This document shows positions 1 to 9,538 of a stretch of DNA of 64,000 nt, in pieces. The notes below the pieces were generated by a model, which saw only the letters and a list, made by a program, of their open reading frames with translations, was not told where the DNA came from and searched no databases. The DNA comes from MFWN01 sp964594115 (GTDB lineage: Archaea; Nanobdellota; Nanobdellia; Pacearchaeales; GW2011-AR1). The first letter of the stretch is position 1, and each line of letters starts with the position of its first letter. The translations under genes and the position numbers were made by a program. The stretch covers positions 1-64,000 of the forward strand of contig CAZQLD010000003.1 in the NCBI GenBank assembly GCA_964594115.1. Reading direction: 5' to 3'.

Positions 1-2216
1 GCTATGATACAACAGAAGCTTTTTCATGGGCTCCATTAAATTTCAGTTTTGGTGTCGATGAAACCTTTCCGACTCTCACAATAGATTATCCCACAAATAC
101 AAGCTATTCAGATTCTTCTTTAAGTATAAACTTTACAGCAATTGACCAAAACAGAGATACCTGCTGGTATAGTGATAATGGAGGAGCCACAAACACTACC
201 ATAACAAACTGCCTTAACACTAGTTATATTGCTTCAGAAGGGTCTGCAACTATTAATCTATGGGTAAATGACTCTGCTAATAATATTAATTCCTCTTCTG
301 TAATCTTTACAGTAGACTCTATGATTCCTTATTTCTCTAATCATACAAGAAGCCCAGACCCTGCAAATGAAGACCAAGATGTCCAAATAAATGTTACAGT
401 AACAGAAGCAAATCTAGACACAGTAATCCTAGAATTTAATAGAACAAACTACACAATTACAACTTACAATGGAAACGAGTATTATCTCACAATAGCTCAA
501 GGAAACTATACAGCACATGATATAATGAACTATTCTTGGTATGCTAATGACACAACAGGAAATTTAAACAATTCAGCTCAACAATCCTTCATAGTAGCAA
601 ATCAGCAACCAAATGTTTCTTCACCTACAATAAATCATACAACCCCTCACACAAAAGATATTCTTTCTTGCAGTGGAGGAACCTTTTCTGATAATGATGC
701 TGAAGATTCTGAGACAAGCAGAGAATATAAGTGGTATGATAATACAACTGAAGTTTCTGGAGAAACAAATCAAACTTTAAACCTAAATGTAAGCGGATTA
801 GACAAAGGAGACTTTATCACTTGTTCAATAAGAGTTTCTGATAGCTATAATTGGAGTAACTGGACAAACTCAAGTAATAACGCAACAATCCAAAATACCC
901 TTCCTCAAATAATTACTGTCTATAACAACAGCATTAATGTGTCAGGTGGTTTAAATGAAGGCTCTGCTACTCTCCTGACTTTTAATCTCGCAGTTTATGA
1001 TCTTGATTCTTCTACTGACTTAAAGAATACATCAAATGCAAACTTTACACACAATAATGAAATAAGACAAAATCTTACTTGCAAAAAATTAAATCCAAGC
1101 GGAGAGTATGTTAATTACACTTGTCAGATAACAATGTGGTGGTGGGATAGTGCAGGAACCTGGAACATAAGCACTTATGTTGAGGATTTAAGCAATAATG
1201 CAAGCCAAAATGCCTCAACAAAATTCCAAATAGGTGCAACAACAGGATTTATTTCTAGTCCTTCAATTCTAACCTGGCCTGGTTTTACACCAGGATCTAC
1301 AAATAAAACACCATATACCTCTATTTTGCTAAACAATACAGGGAATGTCAATATAACTCTTGGAAATATACATGTCAATGCAACACACTTAAGAGGAGAA
1401 CAAGACAATAGCAAAGGATTATGGGCAGGAAACTTTTCTATTTCTCCTTTTACAGGAGGAGCTCCTCCTGCTGAATGTAACACAACAGCTGTAACAATGG
1501 ATGCTTCACTTTTTACAAATGTAACAGGAGCATCACTTCCAGCAGGAAATTTCACTGTAAATGATAATAATACAGGACAAGAGCAATTGTATATTTGCCT
1601 AAGAGTTGTTGGCTCTGAACTTACAACCCAGCCATACTCTACAGCTGAATCAGGAGCCTGGACCATAAGAATCTTACTAGCAGCACTAGCTATAAAGAAA
1701 ATAACAAAAAAGAAAAACAAAAAAAAGAAAAGCAAAAAAACAACAAATAATGAATTAATCAGTTCGCTGAACTTAATACTTAATGAATTTAAAGAGAAAT
1801 ATAAACTAGACAACAAAGAAATAAATAAATTATTTGAAACAAGAAAAGAAATACCAATAACAATATTCTCAAAAAAACTAGGGTGTTTAGAAGCAATAAC
1901 AAAATACATGAAAGAAAATCTTGAAATGAACTACCATGAGATTGCTGAATTATTAAACAGAGACGACAGAACAATATGGACTGCCTATAACAAAGCCAAG
2001 AAAAAACAAAAAGAAAAGATAAAAATCAGAAAAACAAAAAGCTCCTTTCCTCTCTCAATATTCAAAAATAAAAAATTAACTATATTGGAATCTGTTACAC
2101 TATATTTAAAGCAAAAACAATTAAAATATTGCGAGATAGGAAAACTGCTCAACAGAGACCAAAGAAACATCTGGACAATTTACTCAAGAGCAACAAAAAA
2201 ATCAAAGAAGGTATAA
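1..2216 (+). CDS. Surface protein with Ig-like repeats and C-terminal tandem helix-turn-helix tail (5' partial)
   Basis: The reading frame is open from base 3, so the gene begins outside the window. Bases 3-1655 encode Asn/Ser/Thr-rich beta-sandwich-like sequence with many N-glycosylation sequons, typical of archaeal cell-surface proteins. A short hydrophobic stretch (AWTIRILLAALAI, about 1656-1697) is followed by a strongly basic patch. Two related segments of about 55 residues then follow (about 1836-2004 and 2032-2201), each ending in a helix-turn-helix-like pattern (EIAELLNRDDRTIW and EIGKLLNRDQRNIW). Such a tail would be expected in the cytoplasm. The hydrophobic stretch is short for a full membrane span, so the topology is uncertain. 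It leads a three-gene same-strand surface-protein run. Confidence 0.75.
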   Translation, partial: YDTTEAFSWAPLNFSFGVDETFPTLTIDYPTNTSYSDSSLSINFTAIDQNRDTCWYSDNGGATNTTITNCLNTSYIASEGSATINLWVNDSANNINSSSVIFTVDSMIPYFSNHTRSPDPANEDQDVQINVTVTEANLDTVILEFNRTNYTITTYNGNEYYLTIAQGNYTAHDIMNYSWYANDTTGNLNNSAQQSFIVANQQPNVSSPTINHTTPHTKDILSCSGGTFSDNDAEDSETSREYKWYDNTTEVSGETNQTLNLNVSGLDKGDFITCSIRVSDSYNWSNWTNSSNNATIQNTLPQIITVYNNSINVSGGLNEGSATLLTFNLAVYDLDSSTDLKNTSNANFTHNNEIRQNLTCKKLNPSGEYVNYTCQITMWWWDSAGTWNISTYVEDLSNNASQNASTKFQIGATTGFISSPSILTWPGFTPGSTNKTPYTSILLNNTGNVNITLGNIHVNATHLRGEQDNSKGLWAGNFSISPFTGGAPPAECNTTAVTMDASLFTNVTGASLPAGNFTVNDNNTGQEQLYICLRVVGSELTTQPYSTAESGAWTIRILLAALAIKKITKKKNKKKKSKKTTNNELISSLNLILNEFKEKYKLDNKEINKLFETRKEIPITIFSKKLGCLEAITKYMKENLEMNYHEIAELLNRDDRTIWTAYNKAKKKQKEKIKIRKTKSSFPLSIFKNKKLTILESVTLYLKQKQLKYCEIGKLLNRDQRNIWTIYSRATKKSKKV

Positions 2217-2219
2217 AAA

Positions 2220-2795
2220 ATGAATTTTAAAATATTAAAAATAAATAAAAAAATAGTAAGTTTAATACTTATTATATTATTAAGCAACTATGTTTATGCT
2301 TTTGCAGTTTCTTCTACTTACTGGAAAGACAATCCTTTAGAGCTATTGCCAGGAGAAACAAGAAATACGCATATCACCTTACAAAACTTAGTAGGAGAAA
2401 ATGATATCACTGCAAAAATCACAATATCAGAAGGTTTTGAAATAGCAAGACTAACAGATTCAAGTAATACTTATTTTATTCCTTTTGGAACTAAAAAACA
2501 AGTAAATTTAAGGGTGAGCATCCCAAACAAGACAAAAATATATAATTATAATGTAAAATTAATCTTAACCACAGTAGAAGAAACAGGAGAATTTGGTTTA
2601 GGAAGTAGCATAGAGCACAACATTCCAGTTGTTGTTATACGTAAAGGAATTGGGTTAGGAGGACTAGTACTAATAATTTTAGCAATAGCAGCTGCAGGAG
2701 CAATCATACTTGTTATTTATAAAAATAGAAAAAGGGGTGCATTTAAAAAAACTAATATTAATAATTATGGGAGGAAGCATATTAGCTGTTTATAA
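2220..2795 (+). CDS. Secreted single-pass membrane protein with beta-sandwich ectodomain
   Basis: A 191-aa protein starting three bases after the previous stop. An N-terminal hydrophobic signal segment (about residues 10-30) precedes a roughly 110-residue beta-rich ectodomain, containing LELLPGETRNTHITLQN, of the kind seen in archaeal NEW3/COG1470-like membrane proteins. A C-terminal transmembrane helix (about 145-167, Gly/Ala/Ile-rich) is followed by a basic tail. Its position between two larger surface proteins suggests a co-transcribed envelope module. Function is unknown; the family assignment rests on overall pattern only. Confidence 0.7.
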   Translation: MNFKILKINKKIVSLILIILLSNYVYAFAVSSTYWKDNPLELLPGETRNTHITLQNLVGENDITAKITISEGFEIARLTDSSNTYFIPFGTKKQVNLRVSIPNKTKIYNYNVKLILTTVEETGEFGLGSSIEHNIPVVVIRKGIGLGGLVLIILAIAAAGAIILVIYKNRKRGAFKKTNINNYGRKHISCL

Positions 2796-2796
2796 A

Positions 2797-5490
2797 ATGA
2801 AAAAAGAGTGGGTATTTTTAATCTTAGGGCTTATATTGTTATGTCTAATAACAAATACAATAGTAACTCTAACAAAAAGATCAATTACAGGCAGAGCAAC
2901 AGCTCAACAAGTAACTATGAACATTTCTGTGGAAATCTCTAATTTGTCAATAGCAAGTCCAGAAAATATAACCTACAATTTTAGCATAGGAGACCCTAAT
3001 TACACAATAGACTTAAATGTTTCATCAAATCTTGCAGTTGATAGTTGGTGGTACTCTCTCATTGACTTAAGTAACAACATAACTGTGAACAATACTGTCT
3101 TTTTTACACCAAATACAACAATTGATGCTGTAAGATGGTCAAATAAACTGCTTGTATTTGTAAATGATAGTGACAATGATGTAGATAATGAGAATGTTAC
3201 TTTTTATATCTACGTGCCCAACTCTCCTCCATCAATAAATTATATAGGCCCTGAAATTTATACCTGCGAAGCAAGCTCCTTATCTTATTATTTTAATATA
3301 ACAGATATAGATGGAGATAGTCTTACCTGCAGTATTTCCCCAAAAATCCCGTTTTATAGTGAATTTATATCAACTGTTAACTCAACAGCAAAAACCTATA
3401 GGTTATTTTCAGGAACCTTAAGTAAAACACATGCTGGAGGAGCAAATGCTGGCTCTAAAACTTATACAGAATATATTCTTACAAGAGATAGCCAGTATGC
3501 TGACTCCCAATGGATAAACATAACAGTCATAGAAATAAATAATGCACCTTCTATTCCAAATATAAGTGTTCAGACAGTCTGGACATCAGGAGCAGACTCT
3601 ACTTTTTATATGAAAGCTCCAGCAACAGACACTGAAAGCGGCAATCAAGATTCTGGAAACTTGACATTCAATATTACAATTATAAATTCTACAGGAGCCA
3701 ATGTAAATCTATTCAATATAAGCTCTTATGGAATAATGAATTTTACCCCTAATGAAAGCCAAATCGGAGTGTATAATATTACTGTTAATGTTACTGATAC
3801 TGGACTAATTAATCCGCATCCAAATATAAGTCTGTGCGGAGAAGACGGAAGCAATAAAGGTGCTACTCAAGACTTTAGTCTAACTGTCACAAATGCTAAC
3901 AGAGCACCAAACATCACTTCTTATTATCCTACAAGTCTAAATTTCCTTGTTTCTGGAACTACTGGTTTATACTTCAACATATCAAAATATGATGCTGATG
4001 GAACAATACCTGATGCATACTGGTATGTTGACAATATTTTCAAGGAATATGATTCTGGCTCTTCTACTGACGAATTTTCATATACTTTTGGCTGTGAAGT
4101 TTCTGGACTTCATAGAGTTAAAGCAGAGATAACTGATGGTTTACTAAATGACTCTGTTGAATGGACTATAATTGTGGGCTATGTAGAATGTCCTGGTGTT
4201 TCTGGAGGTGGAGGAGGAGGCGGAGCAGCAGTATGTACTAAAAAATGGGCTTGCGGAGATTGGGAAACATGCCGTAATGTAGAAGAGTCCCTAACAGAAG
4301 GAATCCTATCTGGAGAAGAATACAGGGAAGCCAAAGAGAAATGTTTATTAAAGAAATGGGATGAAAAATTTTGCGGATTTCAAACTAGAATCTGTTTTGA
4401 TGTTAATAGATGTGACCCAAGTGACAGAGAAAAAACAGAAATCCAAGAATGTTATTATACTGAAGACCCAAATTGCGACGATGGTATAAAAAATTGCCAT
4501 GACGGAGCATGTGAATTATTAGTAGATTGTGGAGGCCCTTGCCCACCATGCCCAACATGCTCTGATGGAATCCAAAATCAAGGAGAAAAAGGAATAGATT
4601 GTGGAGGCCCCTGTCCTTGGTCTTGCCCTACTGAAAGTCCTATAACAGCCCAAACAAGAAGGCGACTCTTGTATTCCATACTAATCCTATTAATAATCCT
4701 ATTAATATATATTCTTTATAAAATTTATAGAGTACTCAAGCTTAAGAGGAGGATCAAAAGACCAGAAATAAGAGCCAAAAAAATAAAACCAACACAGAAG
4801 TTCTTCATTATTCTTGGGATTCTTCTTGTTATTATTATTCTAGGTTTAATCTTCTTTTACTTTTATTCACGATTTAATGTTGGAGATTTCGTTTATAAAA
4901 AAGATTTAAGGAATCTTATAGGGGAAATCCAAAATACTTCTATACTCTTAAATCCTTTTATCCACTGGCAAGACGGCAGATATAGCAGAGAATCTTTATT
5001 TAGTATAGGAAAAGTTAATTATCTAGATGAACAAGAAATCAGGAATATTCTTAAGGCAAATAATGAACAAGAACTCAGTCTTTATTCTTGGACTTCAAAA
5101 GGAGAGGCAACTGACCCCGAAATGCCAATCAAAACTGTAGAAGATTTAAGAAAATACACTATAAAAACTACAGAAAAAGACTGCCTGCCTGGTTTTATTT
5201 GTGGATCTTGGAGTGATTGCGAAGTAAATTATAACTTTGATAATATAGCAACCGGAAAACTAACTTCTGGACAGCAGTATAGATATTGTAAAGACTATAC
5301 TGAATGTATGTCTGATTTCATTTACCTAAGAAAGTGTGAAATAGACGCTCCTATAACTATAAAGAGAGCTCAATCAGAAAGGAGAGAATATCTTGAGCTG
5401 TATAATACAGAAAATAAACTTATTGCACGTATAACTAAAGAAAAAATTAGAGGTGTGGATAGACTGGATATAACAATTATTATAGACTAA
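2797..5490 (+). CDS. Large Cys-rich surface protein with two internal membrane segments
   Basis: The chosen ATG lies one base after the upstream stop and gives a clean hydrophobic signal anchor (MKKEWVFLILGLILLCLI). Upstream in-frame starts would overlap the previous gene. About 897 aa: repeated cadherin/Ig-like modules, a poly-Gly linker, then a Cys-rich region with thrombospondin-like WACGDWETC and repeated CSDGIQNQGEKGIDCGGPCP-type units. Two transmembrane helices follow about 35 residues apart (near codons at 4665-4740 and 4795-4865), then a second external-type domain with another CGSWSDC motif. Two spans would place both Cys-rich parts on the same side of the membrane. Likely an adhesion or envelope protein; the partner is unknown. 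Confidence 0.75.
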   Translation: MKKEWVFLILGLILLCLITNTIVTLTKRSITGRATAQQVTMNISVEISNLSIASPENITYNFSIGDPNYTIDLNVSSNLAVDSWWYSLIDLSNNITVNNTVFFTPNTTIDAVRWSNKLLVFVNDSDNDVDNENVTFYIYVPNSPPSINYIGPEIYTCEASSLSYYFNITDIDGDSLTCSISPKIPFYSEFISTVNSTAKTYRLFSGTLSKTHAGGANAGSKTYTEYILTRDSQYADSQWINITVIEINNAPSIPNISVQTVWTSGADSTFYMKAPATDTESGNQDSGNLTFNITIINSTGANVNLFNISSYGIMNFTPNESQIGVYNITVNVTDTGLINPHPNISLCGEDGSNKGATQDFSLTVTNANRAPNITSYYPTSLNFLVSGTTGLYFNISKYDADGTIPDAYWYVDNIFKEYDSGSSTDEFSYTFGCEVSGLHRVKAEITDGLLNDSVEWTIIVGYVECPGVSGGGGGGGAAVCTKKWACGDWETCRNVEESLTEGILSGEEYREAKEKCLLKKWDEKFCGFQTRICFDVNRCDPSDREKTEIQECYYTEDPNCDDGIKNCHDGACELLVDCGGPCPPCPTCSDGIQNQGEKGIDCGGPCPWSCPTESPITAQTRRRLLYSILILLIILLIYILYKIYRVLKLKRRIKRPEIRAKKIKPTQKFFIILGILLVIIILGLIFFYFYSRFNVGDFVYKKDLRNLIGEIQNTSILLNPFIHWQDGRYSRESLFSIGKVNYLDEQEIRNILKANNEQELSLYSWTSKGEATDPEMPIKTVEDLRKYTIKTTEKDCLPGFICGSWSDCEVNYNFDNIATGKLTSGQQYRYCKDYTECMSDFIYLRKCEIDAPITIKRAQSERREYLELYNTENKLIARITKEKIRGVDRLDITIIID

Positions 5491-5564
5491 TGCCTCTGAC
5501 AGGATTCGAACCTGCGACCCCTTGCTTAGAAGGCAAGTGCTCTATCCAACTGAGCTACAGAGGC
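5491..5564 (-). tRNA. tRNA-Arg (anticodon TCT)
   Basis: On the minus strand the sequence folds as a cloverleaf: acceptor GCCTCTG/CAGAGGC, T arm GCAGG-TTCGAAT-CCTGT, and anticodon stem CTTGC/GCAAG around loop CTTCTAA, giving anticodon TCT. The discriminator A directly abuts the stop codon of the convergent surface-protein gene. No intron is present. Confidence 0.95.
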
Positions 5565-5642
5565 ATAAAAATAAGAGAAAATAATTATATTTAAATCTTA
5601 GCAAAAAGAAAACCTTAAAACCCCTTTTCACCTTAAAAATCC

Positions 5643-6539
5643 ATGAAAATACCACTAATCTTCTTAGGAACAAGTCAAGCTATACCAACAGCCAAAAGAA
5701 ACCATACAGCCATGCTTTTGCAATACAAAAATGAAAATATTTTAATAGATTGTGGCGAGGGCACACAAAGACAGTTCAGAAAAGCTAAAATTAATCCAGG
5801 AAAAGTTAATAGAATACTAATAAGCCACTGGCACGGAGATCATGTTCTCGGACTACCGGGTTTGTTTCAAACACTTGTACTTAGCAATTATAATAAAAAA
5901 ATGTATATTTATGGCCCTAAAAAAACAAAGATTTTCATTAAACAATTAATCAGACCATTTATTCCTGTACTTAAATTTAAGATAGAAGTTAGTAATGTTT
6001 CAGGAAAATTTCTTGAAACATCTGATTTTTACATTGAAGCCTTTTCTCTAAAACACGGTCCTCCCTGCAATGCTTACTCTTTTGTAGAAAAAGATAAAAT
6101 AAGAATTGATAAGAAAAAACTAAAAAAATTGAAAATTCCCCCCTCTCCTCTATTATCTAAGCTACAACAAGGAAAAAATATAAAATATAAAGGAAAGATA
6201 ATCAAAGCAAAATACATAACTTATAAAGAAAAAGGAAAGAAAATAACAATAATTCTAGATACAGCTTTAACTGAAAACTGTTACAAAGCAGCTAAAAATG
6301 CAGATTTACTTATAGCAGAAGCAACCTATGCAAATGAAGAAAAACAACTCGCAAAAGAGTATAAACATCTTACTGCAGCACAAGCAGCAATAATTGCAAA
6401 AAAATCTAAAGTTAAAAAACTTATCTTAACCCATATAAGCCAGAGATATCAAAAAAACGAAAAAATACTATTAAAACAAGCTAGAAAAATCTTTCCTAAA
6501 ACAGAGATAGCAGAAGACTTAGATAAAATAGAGGTTTAA
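5643..6539 (+). CDS. rnz: Ribonuclease Z (tRNA 3' processing endonuclease)
   Basis: A 298-aa metallo-beta-lactamase-fold protein of normal RNase Z length. The zinc motif HWHGDH is at residues 62-67. Further ligands fit at H138, D206 and H264, with the family's AEATY segment near 225 and HLTAAQAA at 242-249. The N-terminal LGTSQAIPT matches the RNase Z start. The enzyme cuts tRNA precursors after the discriminator base to create the 3' end for CCA addition, which fits the tRNA genes nearby: none of those in this window encodes CCA. The gene stands alone on this strand, facing the Sm gene. Confidence 0.95.
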   Translation: MKIPLIFLGTSQAIPTAKRNHTAMLLQYKNENILIDCGEGTQRQFRKAKINPGKVNRILISHWHGDHVLGLPGLFQTLVLSNYNKKMYIYGPKKTKIFIKQLIRPFIPVLKFKIEVSNVSGKFLETSDFYIEAFSLKHGPPCNAYSFVEKDKIRIDKKKLKKLKIPPSPLLSKLQQGKNIKYKGKIIKAKYITYKEKGKKITIILDTALTENCYKAAKNADLLIAEATYANEEKQLAKEYKHLTAAQAAIIAKKSKVKKLILTHISQRYQKNEKILLKQARKIFPKTEIAEDLDKIEV

Positions 6540-6561
6540 AATAACATTTTCTAAGAAAATC

Positions 6562-6849
6562 TTACTCTTTCTTCCCAATTTCCGTACTTTCTACTAGCCT
6601 CTTTTCTGTAGCTATTGTTGATGCTGGAGAAATAAATATTATTGTGTCTCCCCTTAAAAAAGTTAACCCTATATTTCTCTTAACGCTCCCTCCAGACATC
6701 TCTTTTGCATTATCCATCACTACATTGATATGTATATCAAATGCTAAAAGTGTTCCAACTAACTGCCTATCGCTTTTCAATTGCACAAAAACTTCCTTTC
6801 CTTTTGAATTGTTCAAAAGGTCAAGAGGCCTTTCTATACCATTAACCAT
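6562..6849 (-). CDS. Sm-like archaeal RNA-binding protein (SmAP)
   Basis: A 95-aa protein with both Sm motifs: Sm1 at about residues 17-48 (GKEVFVQLKSDRQLVGTLLAFD, with the conserved D and N around MDN) and Sm2 at about 59-74 (IGLTFLRGDTIIFIS). Family members form hexa- or heptameric rings that bind U-rich RNA. It is divergently arranged with the ribosomal protein S8e gene and shares a roughly 110-bp promoter region with it. The short charged C-terminal tail is not part of the fold. Confidence 0.93.
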   Translation of the reverse strand: MVNGIERPLDLLNNSKGKEVFVQLKSDRQLVGTLLAFDIHINVVMDNAKEMSGGSVKRNIGLTFLRGDTIIFISPASTIATEKRLVESTEIGKKE

Positions 6850-6959
6850 ATCAAAGCTTTGATAAATTAGTTTTTAAAGTTTTCTCTAGTAAAGAATATA
6901 TTTTCTAAAAAGAAAAATTCATTAGAAAGGTTTAAATAGAAATTTTTCTCAAAAATTTC

Positions 6960-7346
6960 ATGAGAAAAGGAAGAAAAATATCTGGAGGAAGATATAAAAA
7001 ACAGAGAAAGAAAAAGCTCTATGAGAAAAAAGGAAAAGTAAGAGTAGTGAAACTTAAACCTCTTAAAAGAAAAGAGATTAGAATGAGGGGAGGTAAAACA
7101 AAAATAGTCTTACTTTCTACAGATGAAGCTAATATACTTAACCAAAAGGCAAAAAAAGCAAAAAAAACTAAGATAAAAAATGTTCTTGAAACTCCTTCAA
7201 ACAGGTTCTTAGCCAGACAAAACATTCTTCTAAAAGGAGCATTAATAGAAACAGAAGCAGGAAAAGCTAGAATAACCAACCGTCCAAGCCAAGAAGGCTG
7301 TGTACAAGCTGTTTTAATTGAAGAAAAAGAAGAAAAAACAGCTTAA
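6960..7346 (+). CDS. rps8e: Small ribosomal subunit protein eS8 (S8e)
   Basis: A 128-aa protein of normal archaeal S8e length. It shows the characteristic start RKGRKISGGRYKKQRKKKLYE and the core NRFLARQNILLKGALIETEAG, with NRPSQEGCVQAVLI near the C-terminus. The start ATG follows an A/T-rich promoter by only a few bases, suggesting a leaderless transcript. Its last four bases overlap the end of the convergent downstream gene. Confidence 0.97.
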   Translation: MRKGRKISGGRYKKQRKKKLYEKKGKVRVVKLKPLKRKEIRMRGGKTKIVLLSTDEANILNQKAKKAKKTKIKNVLETPSNRFLARQNILLKGALIETEAGKARITNRPSQEGCVQAVLIEEKEEKTA

Positions 7347-7846
7347 TTTGTTCTAGCATCTATATATTCCTTCATTTTAGGTCCCCATATTTTAACCATT
7401 CTTGCCCGTACTTGTTCATCATAAGGGTTTTCTCTAATCATCTGACTTAACTCACTTCTATCCCTTGCTAATTCTTCCAGCACCTTAAGAACATCTACAT
7501 TATAATCTACTTTTTTTAAATTCTGAATGATTGAATTTGGATCTCTCAAAAAATCATTTTGCCATAAGCTCTTCCTCTGAACCCTAGAACACTGAAGGCT
7601 AGTTAAATACATTGTAGTTAAATATTCTTCACAAGCACTATCAAAAATAAGTGCATTTTCAATTGTAGGATCTTCTCTAAATCTTCTATAAAGTTTAATA
7701 AAACCAGATTCCTTAGCAACAACTCCAGAAAGTTGACTAGGTGCTATATACTGATATACAAAAAGAAACGATGCAAAACCTATTGCAGTAACTCCACCCA
7801 CCCTAACTAAAAGGGTTCTAAGTTTACTCTTTTTTTTCATACGCAT
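7343..7846 (-). CDS. Hypothetical protein with N-terminal membrane anchor
   Basis: A 167-aa protein I do not recognise. A basic N-terminus (MRMKKKSKLR) leads into one hydrophobic helix (about residues 13-34). The remainder is a charged, helix-rich soluble domain with two Cys (in DSACEEY and LQCSRV). It overlaps the end of S8e by four bases tail to tail and is transcribed away from TFB. A second ATG two codons in is an equally good start. A membrane-anchored helical domain is all that can be said. Confidence 0.6.
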   Translation of the reverse strand: MRMKKKSKLRTLLVRVGGVTAIGFASFLFVYQYIAPSQLSGVVAKESGFIKLYRRFREDPTIENALIFDSACEEYLTTMYLTSLQCSRVQRKSLWQNDFLRDPNSIIQNLKKVDYNVDVLKVLEELARDRSELSQMIRENPYDEQVRARMVKIWGPKMKEYIDARTN

Positions 7847-7944
7847 AAAAGAACAACATAATTTATATAATTATCTCTTAAAGTCAACCGAAAGCTTTAT
7901 AAAGCTTTCTCTACCATAAGATTTATAAATTTATCTAAAATCAA

Positions 7945-8886
7945 ATGGCTTTTATAAAAAGATGTCCTGAATGTGGAAGTATAAACCTAGTTTATGATGA
8001 ACAAAAAGGAGAAGTAATTTGTAACGACTGTGGACTAGTAGTAGAAGAAAAAATGGTTGATACTGGCCAAGAAATGTACGGCAAATCAGAGTCAGGAGAG
8101 AAAAAAGGCAGGGGAGGTGCTCCATTAAGTATGCAAAAATTTGACAAAGGTCTTACAACTAATGTTGGGGAGATTTCTGATATCTACAAACTAGAAAGCG
8201 GAGCAACAAGAAAATTCTTAAGATTAAAGAAATGGCAGGAAAGAGTTTCCACAAGTATAGAAAGAAACCTAAGATTAGCAATGGCAGAGTTAAGGAGAGT
8301 TGCTTCATTCTTAAACCTGCCAACAGTAGTCAGAGATGAAGCCTCTAGAATATACAATTTTGTATTGCAAAGAGGCCTTGTCCGTGGAAGAAGCATGGAA
8401 TCTGTTATAGCTGCTTGTATTTATTCAGCTTGCAGAAGTTACGATATCCCAAGAACTTTAGATGAAATTTCCAATGCCAGTGATGTAGAAAGAAAAGAAA
8501 TTGGAAGGACATACCGTTTCATTATAAGAAAACTAGGTATAAAAGTTACCCCAAGTTCGCCAAAAGACTACATAAGCAGATTTGGCAGTATTTTGCATCT
8601 GTCACCAAAAACACAAAACGATGCTTTAAAAATCTTAAAAAAAGCTGAAATTTCAGAATTAACATCTGGCAGAGGACCTGCAGGAATTGCTGCAGCTGCA
8701 TTATATGTTGCTGCACTTCTTAACAATGAGAAAAAAACACAAAGAGAAGTAGCAGATGTTGCAGGAATCACAGAAGTCACAATAAGAAACCGCTATAAAG
8801 AACTACTAGAAAAACTTCATCTAGAAGATAAAATTAAGATTAAAGAAGCAGAATCTAGGGTCCAAAAAGGCAAGAAAAAGAAATAA
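7945..8886 (+). CDS. tfb: Transcription initiation factor B (TFB)
   Basis: A 313-aa protein with the N-terminal zinc ribbon (C7, C10, C26, C29), a B-reader-like segment (about residues 50-75), and two cyclin folds (about 110-200 and 210-300), the second containing GRGPAGIAAAALYVAAL and the HTH TQREVADVAGITEVTIRNRY. TFB binds the BRE and TBP and recruits RNA polymerase. Full length, with no sign of degeneration. The start is next to an AT-rich promoter with almost no leader. The only TFB in this window. Confidence 0.97.
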   Translation: MAFIKRCPECGSINLVYDEQKGEVICNDCGLVVEEKMVDTGQEMYGKSESGEKKGRGGAPLSMQKFDKGLTTNVGEISDIYKLESGATRKFLRLKKWQERVSTSIERNLRLAMAELRRVASFLNLPTVVRDEASRIYNFVLQRGLVRGRSMESVIAACIYSACRSYDIPRTLDEISNASDVERKEIGRTYRFIIRKLGIKVTPSSPKDYISRFGSILHLSPKTQNDALKILKKAEISELTSGRGPAGIAAAALYVAALLNNEKKTQREVADVAGITEVTIRNRYKELLEKLHLEDKIKIKEAESRVQKGKKKK

Positions 8887-8954
8887 ATTTTTTCTTTTAT
8901 TATTATATAACCAACTACAATAATTCTTTTAAGTAATTTAATAGAGATTAGTTA

Positions 8955-9500
8955 ATGAAAAAATGCAATTTATGTAAAGAAGCTTCTAATTTTAATTATG
9001 GTTTTAAAGGAGAAAATGCTGACCTAACTAAGCTCCTTATTGTTCTGCACCGCCCAGACATAAGAATTACAGAATATTTTGGAGGGAGCCTCGATGCACT
9101 TATGCACTCAGCTACAGGAAGAATTTTAGATAAAATATTAGAACAAGCAGGACTTGATTTGCCAGATGTTTATATTACAAACTTTTTCAAATGCCTTCTC
9201 CTACAAGACCATAGACCAAGTCCTGAACAATACAGAAACTGCCTGAGTATTTTCAAACAGCAAGTTGAAGAATTTGAACCAAAAGCAATAGTCATATTTG
9301 GTGCAAGACCCTATAAATATATCTTCCCAGAAGAACGCAAGAAGCACAAAATAACAGAACTAAAAACTGTCCTTTTTTATAATGAAACTCCTTGTCTAGT
9401 TTCGATTCACCCAAGCCAGATATGGAAAAAATTAAATTCTGATTTAAAAAAACCACATATTAAAAGAATAGCTGAATTCATAAAAGAATACACTGGATAG
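8955..9500 (+). CDS. Family 4-like uracil-DNA glycosylase, iron-sulfur type
   Basis: A 181-aa UDG-superfamily protein. Cys residues at 4, 7, 80 and 96 have the spacing of the 4Fe-4S cluster of family 4 UDGs. The C-terminal SIHPSQ carries the family's conserved HPS. The usual motif A (GEAPG-like) is replaced by IVLHRPDIR with YFGG following, so the catalytic pocket diverges from textbook family 4. Likely excises deaminated bases; endonuclease Q and RPA encoded further on fit a deamination-repair set. Substrate is inferred from family only. Confidence 0.8.
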   Translation: MKKCNLCKEASNFNYGFKGENADLTKLLIVLHRPDIRITEYFGGSLDALMHSATGRILDKILEQAGLDLPDVYITNFFKCLLLQDHRPSPEQYRNCLSIFKQQVEEFEPKAIVIFGARPYKYIFPEERKKHKITELKTVLFYNETPCLVSIHPSQIWKKLNSDLKKPHIKRIAEFIKEYTG

Positions 9501-9538
9501 TTAGTTTTTTATATCAATCTTACTTATTCCCTTAGTAT

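Noticed and set aside
1175..1909. A 244-codon open frame on the minus strand
   Set aside because: It is antisense to the surface-protein gene, Phe/Leu/Ser-rich as expected for the complement of A-rich codons, and has no domain pattern or promoter.
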